From: Acidobacteriota bacterium
GTDB lineage: Bacteria; Acidobacteriota; Vicinamibacteria; Vicinamibacterales; UBA2999
Assembly: GCA_023265015.1 (NCBI GenBank)
Contig: JAHFUO010000007.1
Span: 1-38,281 of the forward strand
Reading direction: 5' to 3'
DNA length: 38,281 bases
Shown here: piece by piece, positions 1 to 7,974 of the stretch
How the letters are laid out: every line of letters begins with the position of its first letter
How positions within the stretch are numbered: the stretch's first letter is position 1
Program-made: the position numbers and the translations under genes
The notes under the pieces: model-generated
Seen by the model: only the letters and a program-made list of their open reading frames with translations
Database searches by the model: none
What the model was told of the DNA's origin: nothing

Positions 1-120
1 CGGCGAGAGTAGGTAGGCCGGGTGCCGCGAAGCGGACCCGGCGAGAGTAGGTAGGCCGGGTGCCGCGAAGCGGACCCGGCGAGAGTAGGTAGGCCGGGTG
101 CCGCGAAGCGGACCCGGCGA
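1..120. repeat. tandem array of a 38-bp hairpin repeat
   Basis: Three copies of a 38-bp unit start at 1, 39 and 77, with a partial fourth from 115 to 120. The copies are identical as read. Each holds an inverted repeat with CCGGGT and ACCCGG ends around a GCCGCGAAGCGG centre, so the RNA or single-stranded DNA could fold into a GC-rich hairpin. The array runs off the left edge, so its full length is unknown. It ends about 20 bases before the start of the TonB-dependent receptor and so lies in its promoter or leader region. The same family recurs at 3427-3544, 4757-4782, 12185-12206, about 12540-12562 and 30535-30616. Confidence 0.9.
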
Positions 121-141
121 AAACATTACAGGGAGGATGCG

Positions 142-3100
142 ATGCGCTTTCTCCGGGATTTGTCCATCGGCGCGCTGATTCTTCTTCTCACCAGCGCCTC
201 GTCTTCGGCGCAGGCGACCGCCCAGCTCGGCGGCCGCGTCACGGATGGAAGCGGGGCCGTGCTCCCGGGAGTCACGGTGACCGTCACGCAGACCGACACG
301 GGCTCTACGCGAACCGTGGTGACCGATGAGACCGGCACCTACGTGATGCCCAACCTGCCGACCGGTCCCTATCGGCTGGACGTGTCGCTGCAGGGATTCC
401 GCAGCTACGTCCAGAGCGGCGTCGTGCTGCAGGTCGCCGCCACGCCGACGATCAATGTCGTGCTGGAGCTTGGTAACGTCGCGGAGACGATCACCGTCGA
501 AGGCGCCGCGCCGCTCATCGACGTGAAGAGCGCCGGCATCAAGGATGTCGTCGAGAACGAGCGCATCCTCGAGCTCCCGCTCCAGGGACGCCAGGTCACC
601 GACCTGATCGTGCTGGCCGGTGCGGCCATCCAGACGGGCACCGCGGACAGCCGGAGCATGCAGGGCGGCGTGAGCATTTCTGTCGCCGGCGGGTTGTCGT
701 TCGGCGTCGCGTACCTCCTCGACGGGGCGATGCACAACAATCCGCAGAACAACGCCAACCTGCCGCTGCCGTTCCCCGACGCGCTGCAGGAGTTCAGCGT
801 CGCCACGAGCGGCCTGTCCGCGCAGAACGGCATGCACTCGGCTGCGTCGGTGAACGCGGTCACCAAATCGGGCACCAACAACTATCACGGCAACCTGTTC
901 GAGTTCGTCCGCGACCATCGGTTCAATGCGACCAATCCGTTTGCGGCGATCGGGCCCAACGGCAAACGCCTGGACGATGGCTTGAAGCGCAATCAGTTCG
1001 GCGGAACGCTGGGCGGGCCGATCGTCAGGGACAAGCTCTTTTTCTTCGGCGCCTACCAGGGCACCGCGACGACGCAACGCCCGGCCGCGAACAAAGCCTT
1101 TGTCCCGACGGCTGCGATGATGGCCGGCGACTTCACGGCGTTCGCCTCACCGGCGTGCAATGCCGGCCGGCAGATTGCGCTGCGGGCGCCGTTCGCGAAC
1201 AACGTCGTCAATCCCGCGCTCTTCAGTCCGGCAGCGGCGAATCTGGCGAAGAGGCTGCCGACCACGACCGATCCGTGCGGTGAAGTCACCTACGTCACGA
1301 CCAACGACAGCACCGACGGGCAGACGGTGGGCCGGATCGACTATCAGATGACAGCCAATCGCACGCTGTTCGGCCGATACATGGCGACCTTCCATAAGGA
1401 ACCGGCGCCGTACAGCAGGTCGAAGAACGTGCTGACGACGGGCACGCCCGGTTTGGATAACCTGGCGCAGTCGCTCGCGATCGGCGATACGTCGGTGTAT
1501 GGCAACAAGATGGTCAACGCGATTCGTTTCGCGTTCAACCGGACGGCGATCCACCGCGGCGGGCCGCCGTTTTTCGATGCGCACGATCTGGGCTCGAACG
1601 TTTACAGCTACAAGCCCGGTGAGATGGTCCTCAGTATCACGAGCGGGTTCAACATTTCGGCGGGGACCGCAACGACAGGCATCTTCATCACGAATGCGTC
1701 CCAGCTTGGCGACGATCTCACGGTGGTGCGCGGGAATCACCAGTTAGGCTTCGGCGCGAGCGCCGCCTACTGGAAGATGGACTTCCTTACCCACGCGCGG
1801 TCCGGCGGCAACTGGATCGTCAACGGCCAGGCGACCGGCCTGGGGCTGGCGGATTTTCTCGTGGGGCGGGTCGCGAGCCTGGAGCAAGGCGGGCCCGCCG
1901 CGCTGCCGATGGATATGTTGTACGTCGGGCTGTATGCGCAGGACACCTGGCGCATGACAAGCCGGGTGACCCTCAACTCAGGCCTGCGCTGGGAGCCCTA
2001 CTTCGGGCAGAACGTGGAGAACAACGCGATCTACAACTTCAACATGGACAACTTCAGAAAGAACGTGAAGAGCAAGGTCTTCGTGAACGCGCCCGCCGGC
2101 CTCCTCTACCCCGGCGACGAAGGCTTTCCCGGCGGCCAGACGGGACTGAAGAAGCAGTGGTTGAATTTCTCGCCGCGCGTCGGCATCGCCTGGGATGTGG
2201 CCGGCAACGGCCGCATGGCCGTGCGGTCCTCGTACGGGATCTCGTACGACTTCCCGACGGCAGAACGCCACAACATCAACGCATCAGCGCCGCCCTTTGG
2301 CAACCGCTCGCTGATCGTCGATCCCGCGGGTGGTTTCGACGATCCGTACGGTGGTAACAATCCACACCCAATCGTCACGAACCGGGACACCAGGTACATC
2401 CCGTTTGGCGCGTTTGGCGCCACTGACCCGAACATCAACTCGCCGCGGATCCAGTCGTGGAATTTCACCGTCGAGCGAGAGCTCGGCAAGGACTGGGGTG
2501 TGTCGGCAAGCTATCTGGGCAGCCACTCGGACCGGCTGTGGAACCAGCTGCAGTTGAATCCTGCTACGTTCCTGGGCACCGGCCCGTGCACGCTTGGCGG
2601 GGTGTCCTATGCGGTCTGCAGCACCGCCGGCAACGTGGATGCGCGGCGCGTGCTGACGCTCTCGGGAGAAAATCCGGCCGCGGCAGCGCTTCTCGGCAAC
2701 CTGGATCTTCACGTCAGCATCGGCAAGCAGGATTACAAGGGGCTGAGGCTGTCGTTCCGCCGTCGCTCCGCCAGCGGCGTGAGCCTGAACGGCAATTACA
2801 CCGTGTCTCGCTGCTACGGCGACAACACGACCGGCGGCTTCCCGCAACTCGCTCAGGGTTTCACCAACCCCGCGAACCCGGCTCTGGATCGCGGCCGCTG
2901 CGACCAGGATCGAACCCACCTTGGCAGCTTGACGGTGGGGTACAGGACGCCGGAGTTCACCAGTACCGCGTTGCGCGTTGTGGCATCGAACTGGAGAGCG
3001 TCGGGCATCGTCAGCGCCCGTGCGGGCAGCTGGCTTACGGTGACGACTGGCCGCGATGTCTCGCTCAACGGGCAGCGTTTCCAGGAACAGCGGGTCAATC

Positions 3101-3426
3101 AGGCGATCGATAACCCGTATGGCAGCAAGACCCTGACGAACTACCTGAACCCGGCCGCATTCGCGCAGCCGGTGTCGGGCACGTTCGGCAATCTCGTCCG
3201 GAACAGCGTGAAAGGCCCGGGATTCTGGGGCGCCGACATGGCGTTGTCGAGACTCGTTGCGCTTGGCACACAGAGCGTGGAGCTCCGGCTCGAGGCGTTC
3301 AACCTTACCAACCACATCAACTGGGCCAGTCCCAACACGACGTTGACCGCAGGCACGTTCGGCCAGATCAGAGCGATGGCCGGCGAGCCGCGCGTCATCC
3401 AGTTCGGGATAAAGTACGGGTTCTAG
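142..3426 (+). CDS. TonB-dependent receptor, Oar-like, with carboxypeptidase-regulatory N-domain
   Basis: This 1094-aa outer-membrane protein has a signal peptide (about residues 1-25, hydrophobic IGALILLLTSASSSAQA). A carboxypeptidase-regulatory-like beta-sandwich follows at about 28-110 (GRVTDGSGAVLPGVTVTV then TDETGTYVMPNLPTGPYRL). Next come a plug region (about 115-235) and a long beta-barrel ending in an aromatic residue (IKYGF), as outer-membrane barrels do. This architecture is typical of the Oar-like receptors expanded in Acidobacteria, thought to import large or unusual ligands using TonB-ExbBD energy; the ligand cannot be told from sequence. The ATG at 142 follows a GGGAGG ribosome site at about 131-136. 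Hairpin repeats flank the gene on both sides, and two exported-protein genes follow on the same strand. Confidence 0.93.
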   Translation: MRFLRDLSIGALILLLTSASSSAQATAQLGGRVTDGSGAVLPGVTVTVTQTDTGSTRTVVTDETGTYVMPNLPTGPYRLDVSLQGFRSYVQSGVVLQVAATPTINVVLELGNVAETITVEGAAPLIDVKSAGIKDVVENERILELPLQGRQVTDLIVLAGAAIQTGTADSRSMQGGVSISVAGGLSFGVAYLLDGAMHNNPQNNANLPLPFPDALQEFSVATSGLSAQNGMHSAASVNAVTKSGTNNYHGNLFEFVRDHRFNATNPFAAIGPNGKRLDDGLKRNQFGGTLGGPIVRDKLFFFGAYQGTATTQRPAANKAFVPTAAMMAGDFTAFASPACNAGRQIALRAPFANNVVNPALFSPAAANLAKRLPTTTDPCGEVTYVTTNDSTDGQTVGRIDYQMTANRTLFGRYMATFHKEPAPYSRSKNVLTTGTPGLDNLAQSLAIGDTSVYGNKMVNAIRFAFNRTAIHRGGPPFFDAHDLGSNVYSYKPGEMVLSITSGFNISAGTATTGIFITNASQLGDDLTVVRGNHQLGFGASAAYWKMDFLTHARSGGNWIVNGQATGLGLADFLVGRVASLEQGGPAALPMDMLYVGLYAQDTWRMTSRVTLNSGLRWEPYFGQNVENNAIYNFNMDNFRKNVKSKVFVNAPAGLLYPGDEGFPGGQTGLKKQWLNFSPRVGIAWDVAGNGRMAVRSSYGISYDFPTAERHNINASAPPFGNRSLIVDPAGGFDDPYGGNNPHPIVTNRDTRYIPFGAFGATDPNINSPRIQSWNFTVERELGKDWGVSASYLGSHSDRLWNQLQLNPATFLGTGPCTLGGVSYAVCSTAGNVDARRVLTLSGENPAAAALLGNLDLHVSIGKQDYKGLRLSFRRRSASGVSLNGNYTVSRCYGDNTTGGFPQLAQGFTNPANPALDRGRCDQDRTHLGSLTVGYRTPEFTSTALRVVASNWRASGIVSARAGSWLTVTTGRDVSLNGQRFQEQRVNQAIDNPYGSKTLTNYLNPAAFAQPVSGTFGNLVRNSVKGPGFWGADMALSRLVALGTQSVELRLEAFNLTNHINWASPNTTLTAGTFGQIRAMAGEPRVIQFGIKYGF

Positions 3427-3544
3427 TAGGCCGGGTGCCGCGCAGCGGACCCGGCGAGATTCCGGGTGCCGCGCAGCGGACCCGGCGAGTACGTAGGCCG
3501 GGTTCCGCGCCCTTCAGGGATGGTGAGGGCGCGGACCCGGCGAG
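3427..3544. repeat. three diverged copies of the GTAGGCCGGGT hairpin repeat
   Basis: Directly after the receptor stop codon lie three hairpin units: CCGGGTGCCGCGCAGCGGACCCGG, then the same core again, then a third with a longer loop (ccgggttccgcgcccttcag to gcgcggacccgg). They match the array at 1-120 apart from GCA in place of GAA in the loop. They fill the gap to the DUF6152 gene, so they may act as a terminator or attenuator, or stabilise the 3' end of the receptor mRNA; that role is inference. An ORF can be drawn through them from 3435, but those residues are repeat-encoded and are not taken as protein. Confidence 0.85.
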
Positions 3545-3560
3545 ACTTGGAGGTAACGTG

Positions 3561-3953
3561 ATGAGAAAGAAACTCGCGGTCTTGCTGGCCGGTCTCGGCC
3601 TTCTCTGCTCAGCGGCGCCCGTCGTCGCTCATCACTCGGTGGCAGGAGAATACGACCAGACCAAGCAGGTCACGGTGAAAGGCACGGTGTCGAAGGTCGA
3701 ATGGACGAATCCACATTCCCGTATCTACGTCGATGTTACCGAGCCGAACGGAAAGGTCACGACCTGGAACTTCGAATTGGCCGCGAGAAGCGCGCTGACC
3801 CGGCAGGGTTGGACGGGCAGGTCGTTGAAGATCGGTGACACGGTTACCGTCGCAGGGGATGCCGCCAGGTCCGGCGTGAGCGGTGCGCATGCAACATCGG
3901 TCATCCGGGCCGATGGCTCGAAGGTTTTCGTGGGCGCGAATGACAACAATTAG
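3561..3953 (+). CDS. exported DUF6152-family protein
   Basis: This 130-aa protein has a signal peptide (MRKKLAVLLAGLGLLCSAAP) followed by AHHSVAGEYD. It matches the pattern of the DUF6152 family: small exported proteins with an HH motif just after the signal and a compact beta-rich domain (VTVKGTVSKVEWTNPHSRI, then a W-N-F-E-L segment and GDTVTVAGD). The fold looks OB-like, and the biochemical function of the family is unknown. The ATG at 3561 is chosen because GGAGGT sits at 3549-3554; a GTG one codon upstream is the only near alternative. It is followed after 15 bases by another exported protein, a pairing that suggests they work together at the cell surface (inference). Confidence 0.8.
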   Translation: MRKKLAVLLAGLGLLCSAAPVVAHHSVAGEYDQTKQVTVKGTVSKVEWTNPHSRIYVDVTEPNGKVTTWNFELAARSALTRQGWTGRSLKIGDTVTVAGDAARSGVSGAHATSVIRADGSKVFVGANDNN

Positions 3954-3968
3954 ACGAGGAGAGTTACC

Positions 3969-4748
3969 GTGAGAAAGCTTTTTGTTGTCTCGGTGCTGCT
4001 CGCGACAGCTCTGCCCGTTCTTGCGCAGAACCCGAGGCGCGCTGCACCGCCGACCGGCCCGGTGCCGAGACTGCCCAACGGGCAAGTGGACCTGAACGGC
4101 GTCTGGGTCGGGGGTGGACCGATCAACGACCTCGAGAGGGATGGGGGATTGAAGCCGGGGGACATAGACAATCTGCTGTTGCCCTGGGCGAAAGAGCTCA
4201 TGTCGAAGCGGGACGTGACCCTGGAGCCGCACAACCAGTGCCTGCCCATGGGCGTGCCGCGCACGACCCCATTTCCGTACCGGTTCGTGCAGAACTATAC
4301 GGACAAGACGCCGACGCACCTCTTCATCCTGCACGAGGGCAACATCCACACCTACCGCCAGATCTTCATGGACGGCCGGAAGCACCCCGACGATCTCGAC
4401 TCGACCTGGTTGGGGCACTCGATCGGCCGGTGGGAAGGCGACACGCTCGTCATCGACACCGTCGGTTACAACGACAGGTGGTGGTTCGATCGTCGCGGGC
4501 ACCCGCACACGGAGCAGTTACACACCATCGAGCGATGGACGCGGAAGGACATGGGGCACCTCGAGAACATCGTCACCATCGACGACCCCGGTGCCTACAC
4601 CAGGCCCTTCACGGTGAGATTCATGGCCACCTGGACTCCTGGCGACGAGTTGCTGGAGTACATCTGCACGGAGAACAATCAATACGGAGTGCAGACCCTC
4701 CCAGGCGGGCTACCTGCCGCCGACACCACGAACAGCGGTCGCCGGTAA
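3969..4748 (+). CDS. exported protein of unknown function, next to DUF6152 gene
   Basis: This 259-aa protein has a signal peptide ending near VLAQ (residue about 19). A Pro-rich stretch then leads into RLPNGQVDLNGVW, the R-x-P-x-G-x-x-D-L-x-G-x-W signature seen at the mature N-terminus of many exported acidobacterial proteins. The body has motifs HEGNIHTYRQIFMDGRKHP and WEGDTLVIDTVGYND, and ends with EYICTENNQYG. No catalytic family is recognised. The GTG start at 3969 has a good GAGGAGAG ribosome site at 3955-3962. The gene is the last of the receptor-DUF6152-exported protein run and ends against a hairpin repeat shared with the convergent gene. The long opposite-strand reading frames here are shadows. 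Confidence 0.72.
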   Translation: MRKLFVVSVLLATALPVLAQNPRRAAPPTGPVPRLPNGQVDLNGVWVGGGPINDLERDGGLKPGDIDNLLLPWAKELMSKRDVTLEPHNQCLPMGVPRTTPFPYRFVQNYTDKTPTHLFILHEGNIHTYRQIFMDGRKHPDDLDSTWLGHSIGRWEGDTLVIDTVGYNDRWWFDRRGHPHTEQLHTIERWTRKDMGHLENIVTIDDPGAYTRPFTVRFMATWTPGDELLEYICTENNQYGVQTLPGGLPAADTTNSGRR

Positions 4749-4756
4749 TCGTACGC

Positions 4757-4782
4757 GGCGGGTCCGCTTCGCGGAACCCGCC
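4757..4782. repeat. hairpin repeat between convergent genes, likely bidirectional terminator
   Basis: GGCGGGT-CCGC-tt-GCGG-AACCCGCC is a nearly perfect inverted repeat of the same family as 1-120. It sits between the stop of the exported protein gene (4748) and the stop of the convergent 87-aa gene (4783-4785). On the minus strand the element reads GTAGGGCGGGTTCCGCG, and its leading TAG is the stop codon of the 87-aa gene. A terminator role is inferred from position only; there is no clear T-run. Confidence 0.7.
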
Positions 4783-5046
4783 CTACTTTGAAATCTTCTT
4801 CATGTACGCCTCGAGCTTGTCGTTCTCGTACCGCACGGTATTCAGGAAGAGGCTCTCGAGCAGGTAGGCGCGCCGCTCGGTGTCGTCCATCTGGTCGATG
4901 AGGTGCGTGATCTCGCTCATCATGTCCTCGAAGGAGCGATCGAGCTCCCGCCTGGCCGTGACTTCGCGGTAGAGCGCCTCCATGATCGCGAGCAGGTCGC
5001 CGTCGAGATCGACTGGTACGCCATTCGTCGTGCTGATCGTTCGCAT
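4783..5046 (-). CDS. 87-aa helical protein of unknown function, downstream of STAS gene
   Basis: This 87-aa acidic, mainly helical protein begins MRTISTTNGVPVDLDGDLLA and ends YENDKLEAYMKKISK. No domain is recognised. The charge pattern (TARRELDRSFEDMMSEITHL, then DQMDDTERRAYLLESLF) suggests an amphipathic helical bundle. It lies two bases after the STAS gene, which itself overlaps the sigma factor gene, so the three are probably cotranscribed and it may be a third part of that regulatory set (inference). The ATG at 5046 is used; a longer frame to 5652 runs antiparallel through the sigma and STAS genes in another frame and is rejected. The stop codon comes from a hairpin repeat. Confidence 0.7.
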   Translation of the reverse strand: MRTISTTNGVPVDLDGDLLAIMEALYREVTARRELDRSFEDMMSEITHLIDQMDDTERRAYLLESLFLNTVRYENDKLEAYMKKISK

Positions 5047-5048
5047 GG

Positions 5049-5390
5049 CTATGCTCCGAAGCTCTTGATGGCCGACGGCTCGTCGGTGTGAATCTCGAGA
5101 AAGTTCTGCGCTCCCGTCATCGTCAGCATCGTCTCGACGCGCTTCTGGACGCCGGCCAGCTTCAGCACGCCGCCGGACGCGGTCGCCTGCCGGTAGAGAT
5201 CCATGAGGCAGCCGATGGTGGCGCTGTCCACGTAGGTGACGCTCGACAGGTCGAGCAGCATCTTGCGCTCGCCGCCGGCGATGAGCGACGTGATCATGCC
5301 GGCGAACTCCGAGAGGAGCGGGTACATCAGCCTGCTCTCCTGGACGCGGACGACGGTCACGCCCTGCGTGCGATCGGTGGTCAGATTCAT
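5049..5390 (-). CDS. STAS-domain anti-anti-sigma factor (SpoIIAA/RsbV-like)
   Basis: A 113-aa protein made of a single STAS domain. The core strand-loop-helix LLDLSSVTYVDSATIG places the usual phosphorylatable serine at about residue 56 (D-S, where SpoIIAA has D-S-x-G). In the known pathway an unphosphorylated STAS protein binds an HPK-type kinase anti-sigma factor (RsbW/SpoIIAB) and frees the sigma factor. No such kinase is encoded beside it here. The ATG overlaps the TGA of the sigma gene (ATGA at 5387-5390), indicating translational coupling. It could also take part in a broader phosphatase/STAS network elsewhere in the genome. Confidence 0.88.
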   Translation of the reverse strand: MNLTTDRTQGVTVVRVQESRLMYPLLSEFAGMITSLIAGGERKMLLDLSSVTYVDSATIGCLMDLYRQATASGGVLKLAGVQKRVETMLTMTGAQNFLEIHTDEPSAIKSFGA

Positions 5391-6004
5391 CCTGAAACTC
5401 CCGTTCTGGAGATGGGCTCCTGGCGCTCGCGCAGCCGGACGATCTGTCGCGCGAGCTCGGTACGGCCTCGATTGATGCGGGATTTGACGGTGCCTTCGGG
5501 CACGCCGAGTCGATCGGCGATCTCGTGGTAGCTGAGCTCCTGGATGTCGCGCAGCACGATCGCGGTGCGCAGCGACGGCGCGAGCTCGTCGAGCGCGACG
5601 CGGAGCATCGCCACCCGGTCCCGGCGCTCCAGCATGTCCTGCGCGCTGTCACTGGCCGCCGGGCGCGCCAGCGTGACGACGTCCACGTCGCGGTTGATCG
5701 CCTCGCGCTCGCGGCGGACGCGGCGGTAGTGATCGATGCAGAGATTGCGGCTGACGCTGATCAGCCAGGTGGAGAAGTTCGCGCGGCGGTCGAAGGTCCG
5801 CAGCGACCTGAACACCTTGAGGAAGACATCCTGCGTGAGATCCTCGGCCTCGTCGTGCCGGCCGACGAACTTGTACGCGATGTTGAAGACCTTGCGCCGG
5901 TAGAGGCGCACGATCGTGTCCCACGCGGCCTGATCGCCGTTCAGACAGCGCTCGATGAGTGGATCGATCTCCTGCGGCGGCGGCGCCGCGACGTCAGAAG
6001 CCAT
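5387..6004 (-). CDS. RNA polymerase sigma factor, ECF type
   Basis: A sigma-70 family protein of 205 aa from the ATG at 6004. Region 2 is clear (YRRKVFNIAYKFVGRHDEAE, then DLTQDVFLKVFRSL and FSTWLISVSRNLCIDHYRR). Region 4 carries a helix-turn-helix (LSYHEIADRLGVPEGTVKSR). Regions 1 and 3 are missing, as in ECF sigma factors. An alternative ATG at 6043 would add 13 residues and overlap the lysA start, so 6004 is preferred. It heads a three-gene minus-strand operon with a STAS protein and an 87-aa protein, rather than the membrane anti-sigma factor usual for ECF sigma factors. Only about 37 bases separate it from the divergent lysA start. Confidence 0.9.
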   Translation of the reverse strand: MASDVAAPPPQEIDPLIERCLNGDQAAWDTIVRLYRRKVFNIAYKFVGRHDEAEDLTQDVFLKVFRSLRTFDRRANFSTWLISVSRNLCIDHYRRVRREREAINRDVDVVTLARPAASDSAQDMLERRDRVAMLRVALDELAPSLRTAIVLRDIQELSYHEIADRLGVPEGTVKSRINRGRTELARQIVRLRERQEPISRTGVSG

Positions 6005-6041
6005 CCGTGAGGTGCAAAGCGGAGATGGCTGGAATGCGCGC

Positions 6042-7307
6042 ATGATAACATGCGATTTGCTCGTGTACCAACCGTTTGAGCCTACAGGTCACGGTCTTGC
6101 CTGCGACGGCGCCAGCATTCAATCGATCGTCGATCACGCCGGGACGCCGACCTACGTCTACAGCGCGCGCGCGATCCGCGACGCGTACCGCGCGATCGAC
6201 GACGCGTTCGCCTCGTACCCGCACGTCATTCACTACGCGCTGAAGGCGAACTCGACGCTCGCGATCATGCGCCTGCTGCGATCGCTCGGCAGCCGCGCCG
6301 ACGCCAATTCCGGCGGCGAGATCCGCGTGGCCGAGCGCGCCGGCTTCGCGCCGAGCGACATCGTGTTCACCGGCGTAGGGAAGACGCGCGAGGAGCTCGA
6401 GTACGCCATTGCCACGGGCGTCGGCGCGATCAACGCCGAGTCGGCGGGCGAGCTCGATCGCATCGCGGCGCTGGCGTGCACGCAGGGGCGTGTCGCGCGC
6501 GTCGCCGTGCGCGTGAATCCGGACATCGACGCGCAGAGTCATCCGAATATCTCGACCGGCCTCAGGACCAACAAGTTCGGCGTGCCGCTGCAGGACGCCC
6601 GCGCCATCTACCGCGAACGGCGCGGCACGAAAGGGCTGCGGTTGGTCGGCGTCCACATCCACATCGGCTCGCAGATCACCACGCTCGATCCGCTCCGGCG
6701 AGCGGCGGCATCGCTCGTCTCGCTTGCGCTCGAGCTCGGTGACGACGGCGTCAGCCTGGAACATCTCGATCTGGGCGGCGGGCTTGGCATCGCGTACGAG
6801 GGCCGGCCGATCATCAACCCCGCCGACTACGCGGGCGCGGTGATTCCCGAGCTGCGGCGCAGCGGTGTGCCGGTCGTGCTCGAGCCGGGACGCGCGGTGG
6901 TCGGCCACTCGGGCGCGCTGGTCGCGCGCGTCGTCGACACGAAGCGCTTTCCCGACGGCCGGACGTTCGCGGTGCTCGATGCGGGGATGGGCGAGCTCAT
7001 TCGCCCGGCGCTCTATGGCTCTTTCCACCGCATCGTGCCGGTCGCGCCGCGGCCGGGCGCCGAGACGGCCTGGGACGTCGTCGGGCCGATCTGCGAAAGC
7101 AGCGACGTGTTTGCGCGCGATCGCATGCTGCCGCCGCTCGAAGTCGACGACCTGGTCGCGATTCTCGACGCGGGCGCGTATGGATCGGTGATGGGCTCGA
7201 ACTACAATCGCCACCTGCTGCCGGCGGAAGTGATGGTGGATGCCGGCGCGTGGACGGTCATTCGCCGCCGGCAGACACTGGAGGACGTGCTGTCCCTTGA
7301 AAGCTAG
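6042..7307 (+). CDS. lysA: diaminopimelate decarboxylase
   Basis: A 421-aa PLP enzyme that makes L-lysine from meso-diaminopimelate, the last step of lysine synthesis. Fold III features are present: HYALKAN with the PLP lysine at about residue 68, HIHIGSQI, the phosphate-binding GGGLGIAYEG, EPGRAVVG, and the second-domain CESSDVF with its catalytic cysteine, then GAYGSVMGSNYN. The length fits the family (about 415-430). ATG 6042 is chosen from the family length; TTG 6057 or GTG 6063 are possible because no strong ribosome site is seen. The tmk gene starts inside its 3' end, implying cotranscription. Confidence 0.95.
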   Translation: MITCDLLVYQPFEPTGHGLACDGASIQSIVDHAGTPTYVYSARAIRDAYRAIDDAFASYPHVIHYALKANSTLAIMRLLRSLGSRADANSGGEIRVAERAGFAPSDIVFTGVGKTREELEYAIATGVGAINAESAGELDRIAALACTQGRVARVAVRVNPDIDAQSHPNISTGLRTNKFGVPLQDARAIYRERRGTKGLRLVGVHIHIGSQITTLDPLRRAAASLVSLALELGDDGVSLEHLDLGGGLGIAYEGRPIINPADYAGAVIPELRRSGVPVVLEPGRAVVGHSGALVARVVDTKRFPDGRTFAVLDAGMGELIRPALYGSFHRIVPVAPRPGAETAWDVVGPICESSDVFARDRMLPPLEVDDLVAILDAGAYGSVMGSNYNRHLLPAEVMVDAGAWTVIRRRQTLEDVLSLES

Positions 7308-7887
7308 CCGGGGGTTACTGATCGCGCTCGAGGGCCTCGACCAGAGCGGCAAGCAGACGCAGGCGGAGCTGCTCCGCGATCGCCTGATGGCGGGCGGGCG
7401 ATCGGTGCGCCTGCTTTCGTTTCCCGACTATCACACGGCCATCGGCGCCGAGCTCGGGCGCGCGCTGCGCGGCGAGCGCGACTACGGCCCCGACGTGATG
7501 CAGCTCCTCTACGTGGCGAACCGCTACGAGTGGAAGGGCGACATCGTGCGCGAGAAGGACGCCGGCACGATCCTCGTCTGCGATCGATACCTCGCGTCGA
7601 GCGTGGCGTACGGCGAAGCCCAGGGACTGGACGTCGCGTGGCTGACGGAGATCCAGAAATACCTGCCGCAGCCGGACATCACGTTCCTGCTCGACATTCC
7701 GCCGGAGGTCTCGGCGCGGCGGAAGACGATCGATCGCGACAGGTTCGAGCGCGACCTCGAGATGCTCGCGCGCGTGCGCGAGAGCTACCTGCGGCAGGCG
7801 CAGGCCGGGTGGGTGCGGCTCGACGCGAACCGCGATCGCAACGCGGTCGCCGCCGACGTCTACGCCGCGGTGAGTCGTCTCCTTTAG
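7297..7887 (+). CDS. tmk: thymidylate kinase
   Basis: About 196 aa. It phosphorylates dTMP to dTDP for DNA synthesis. The P-loop is GLDQSGKQT, followed by FPDY (the dTMP-binding FP motif), the DRYLASSVAYGEAQG motif containing the conserved DRY and lid-adjacent residues, and PDITFLLDIPPE. The most likely start is the TTG at 7297, giving MKASRGLLIALEG like other family members, with GGAGG at 7280-7284. The start overlaps the lysA stop by 11 bases. The upstream frame from 7240 is inside lysA and is not used. The gene ends at a word-repeat element shared with the convergent comF gene. Confidence 0.92.
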   Translation: MKASRGLLIALEGLDQSGKQTQAELLRDRLMAGGRSVRLLSFPDYHTAIGAELGRALRGERDYGPDVMQLLYVANRYEWKGDIVREKDAGTILVCDRYLASSVAYGEAQGLDVAWLTEIQKYLPQPDITFLLDIPPEVSARRKTIDRDRFERDLEMLARVRESYLRQAQAGWVRLDANRDRNAVAADVYAAVSRLL

Positions 7888-7889
7888 CG

Positions 7890-7974
7890 CAGTTTTCAGT
7901 TCCCAGTAGCCAGTTCTCAGTTCGATCCCAAGCGGAACACGACTGGGAGCTGACTACGAGCAACTGACAACTGA
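7890..7974. repeat. word-repeat element (CAGTT/AACTG words) between convergent genes
   Basis: The left half repeats variants of CAGTT-N-CAGTT (cagttttcagttcccagtag, then ccagttctcagttc). The right half holds the complement words (actgggagctgactacgagc, then aactgacaactga). The element can thus fold as an imperfect long hairpin around an unrelated centre (atcccaagcggaacac). It fills the gap between the tmk stop (7887) and the comF stop (7976). A terminator or mRNA-end role is inferred from its place between convergent genes. Confidence 0.75.

Noticed and set aside
1-120. CRISPR-like array
   Set aside because: Units are directly adjacent with identical sequence throughout and no unique spacers. 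No cas genes are present.
5994-7352. 452-aa minus-strand reading frame across lysA
   Set aside because: A GC-rich shadow frame opposite a well-recognised gene, with low-complexity Arg/His/Asp composition and no family motifs.
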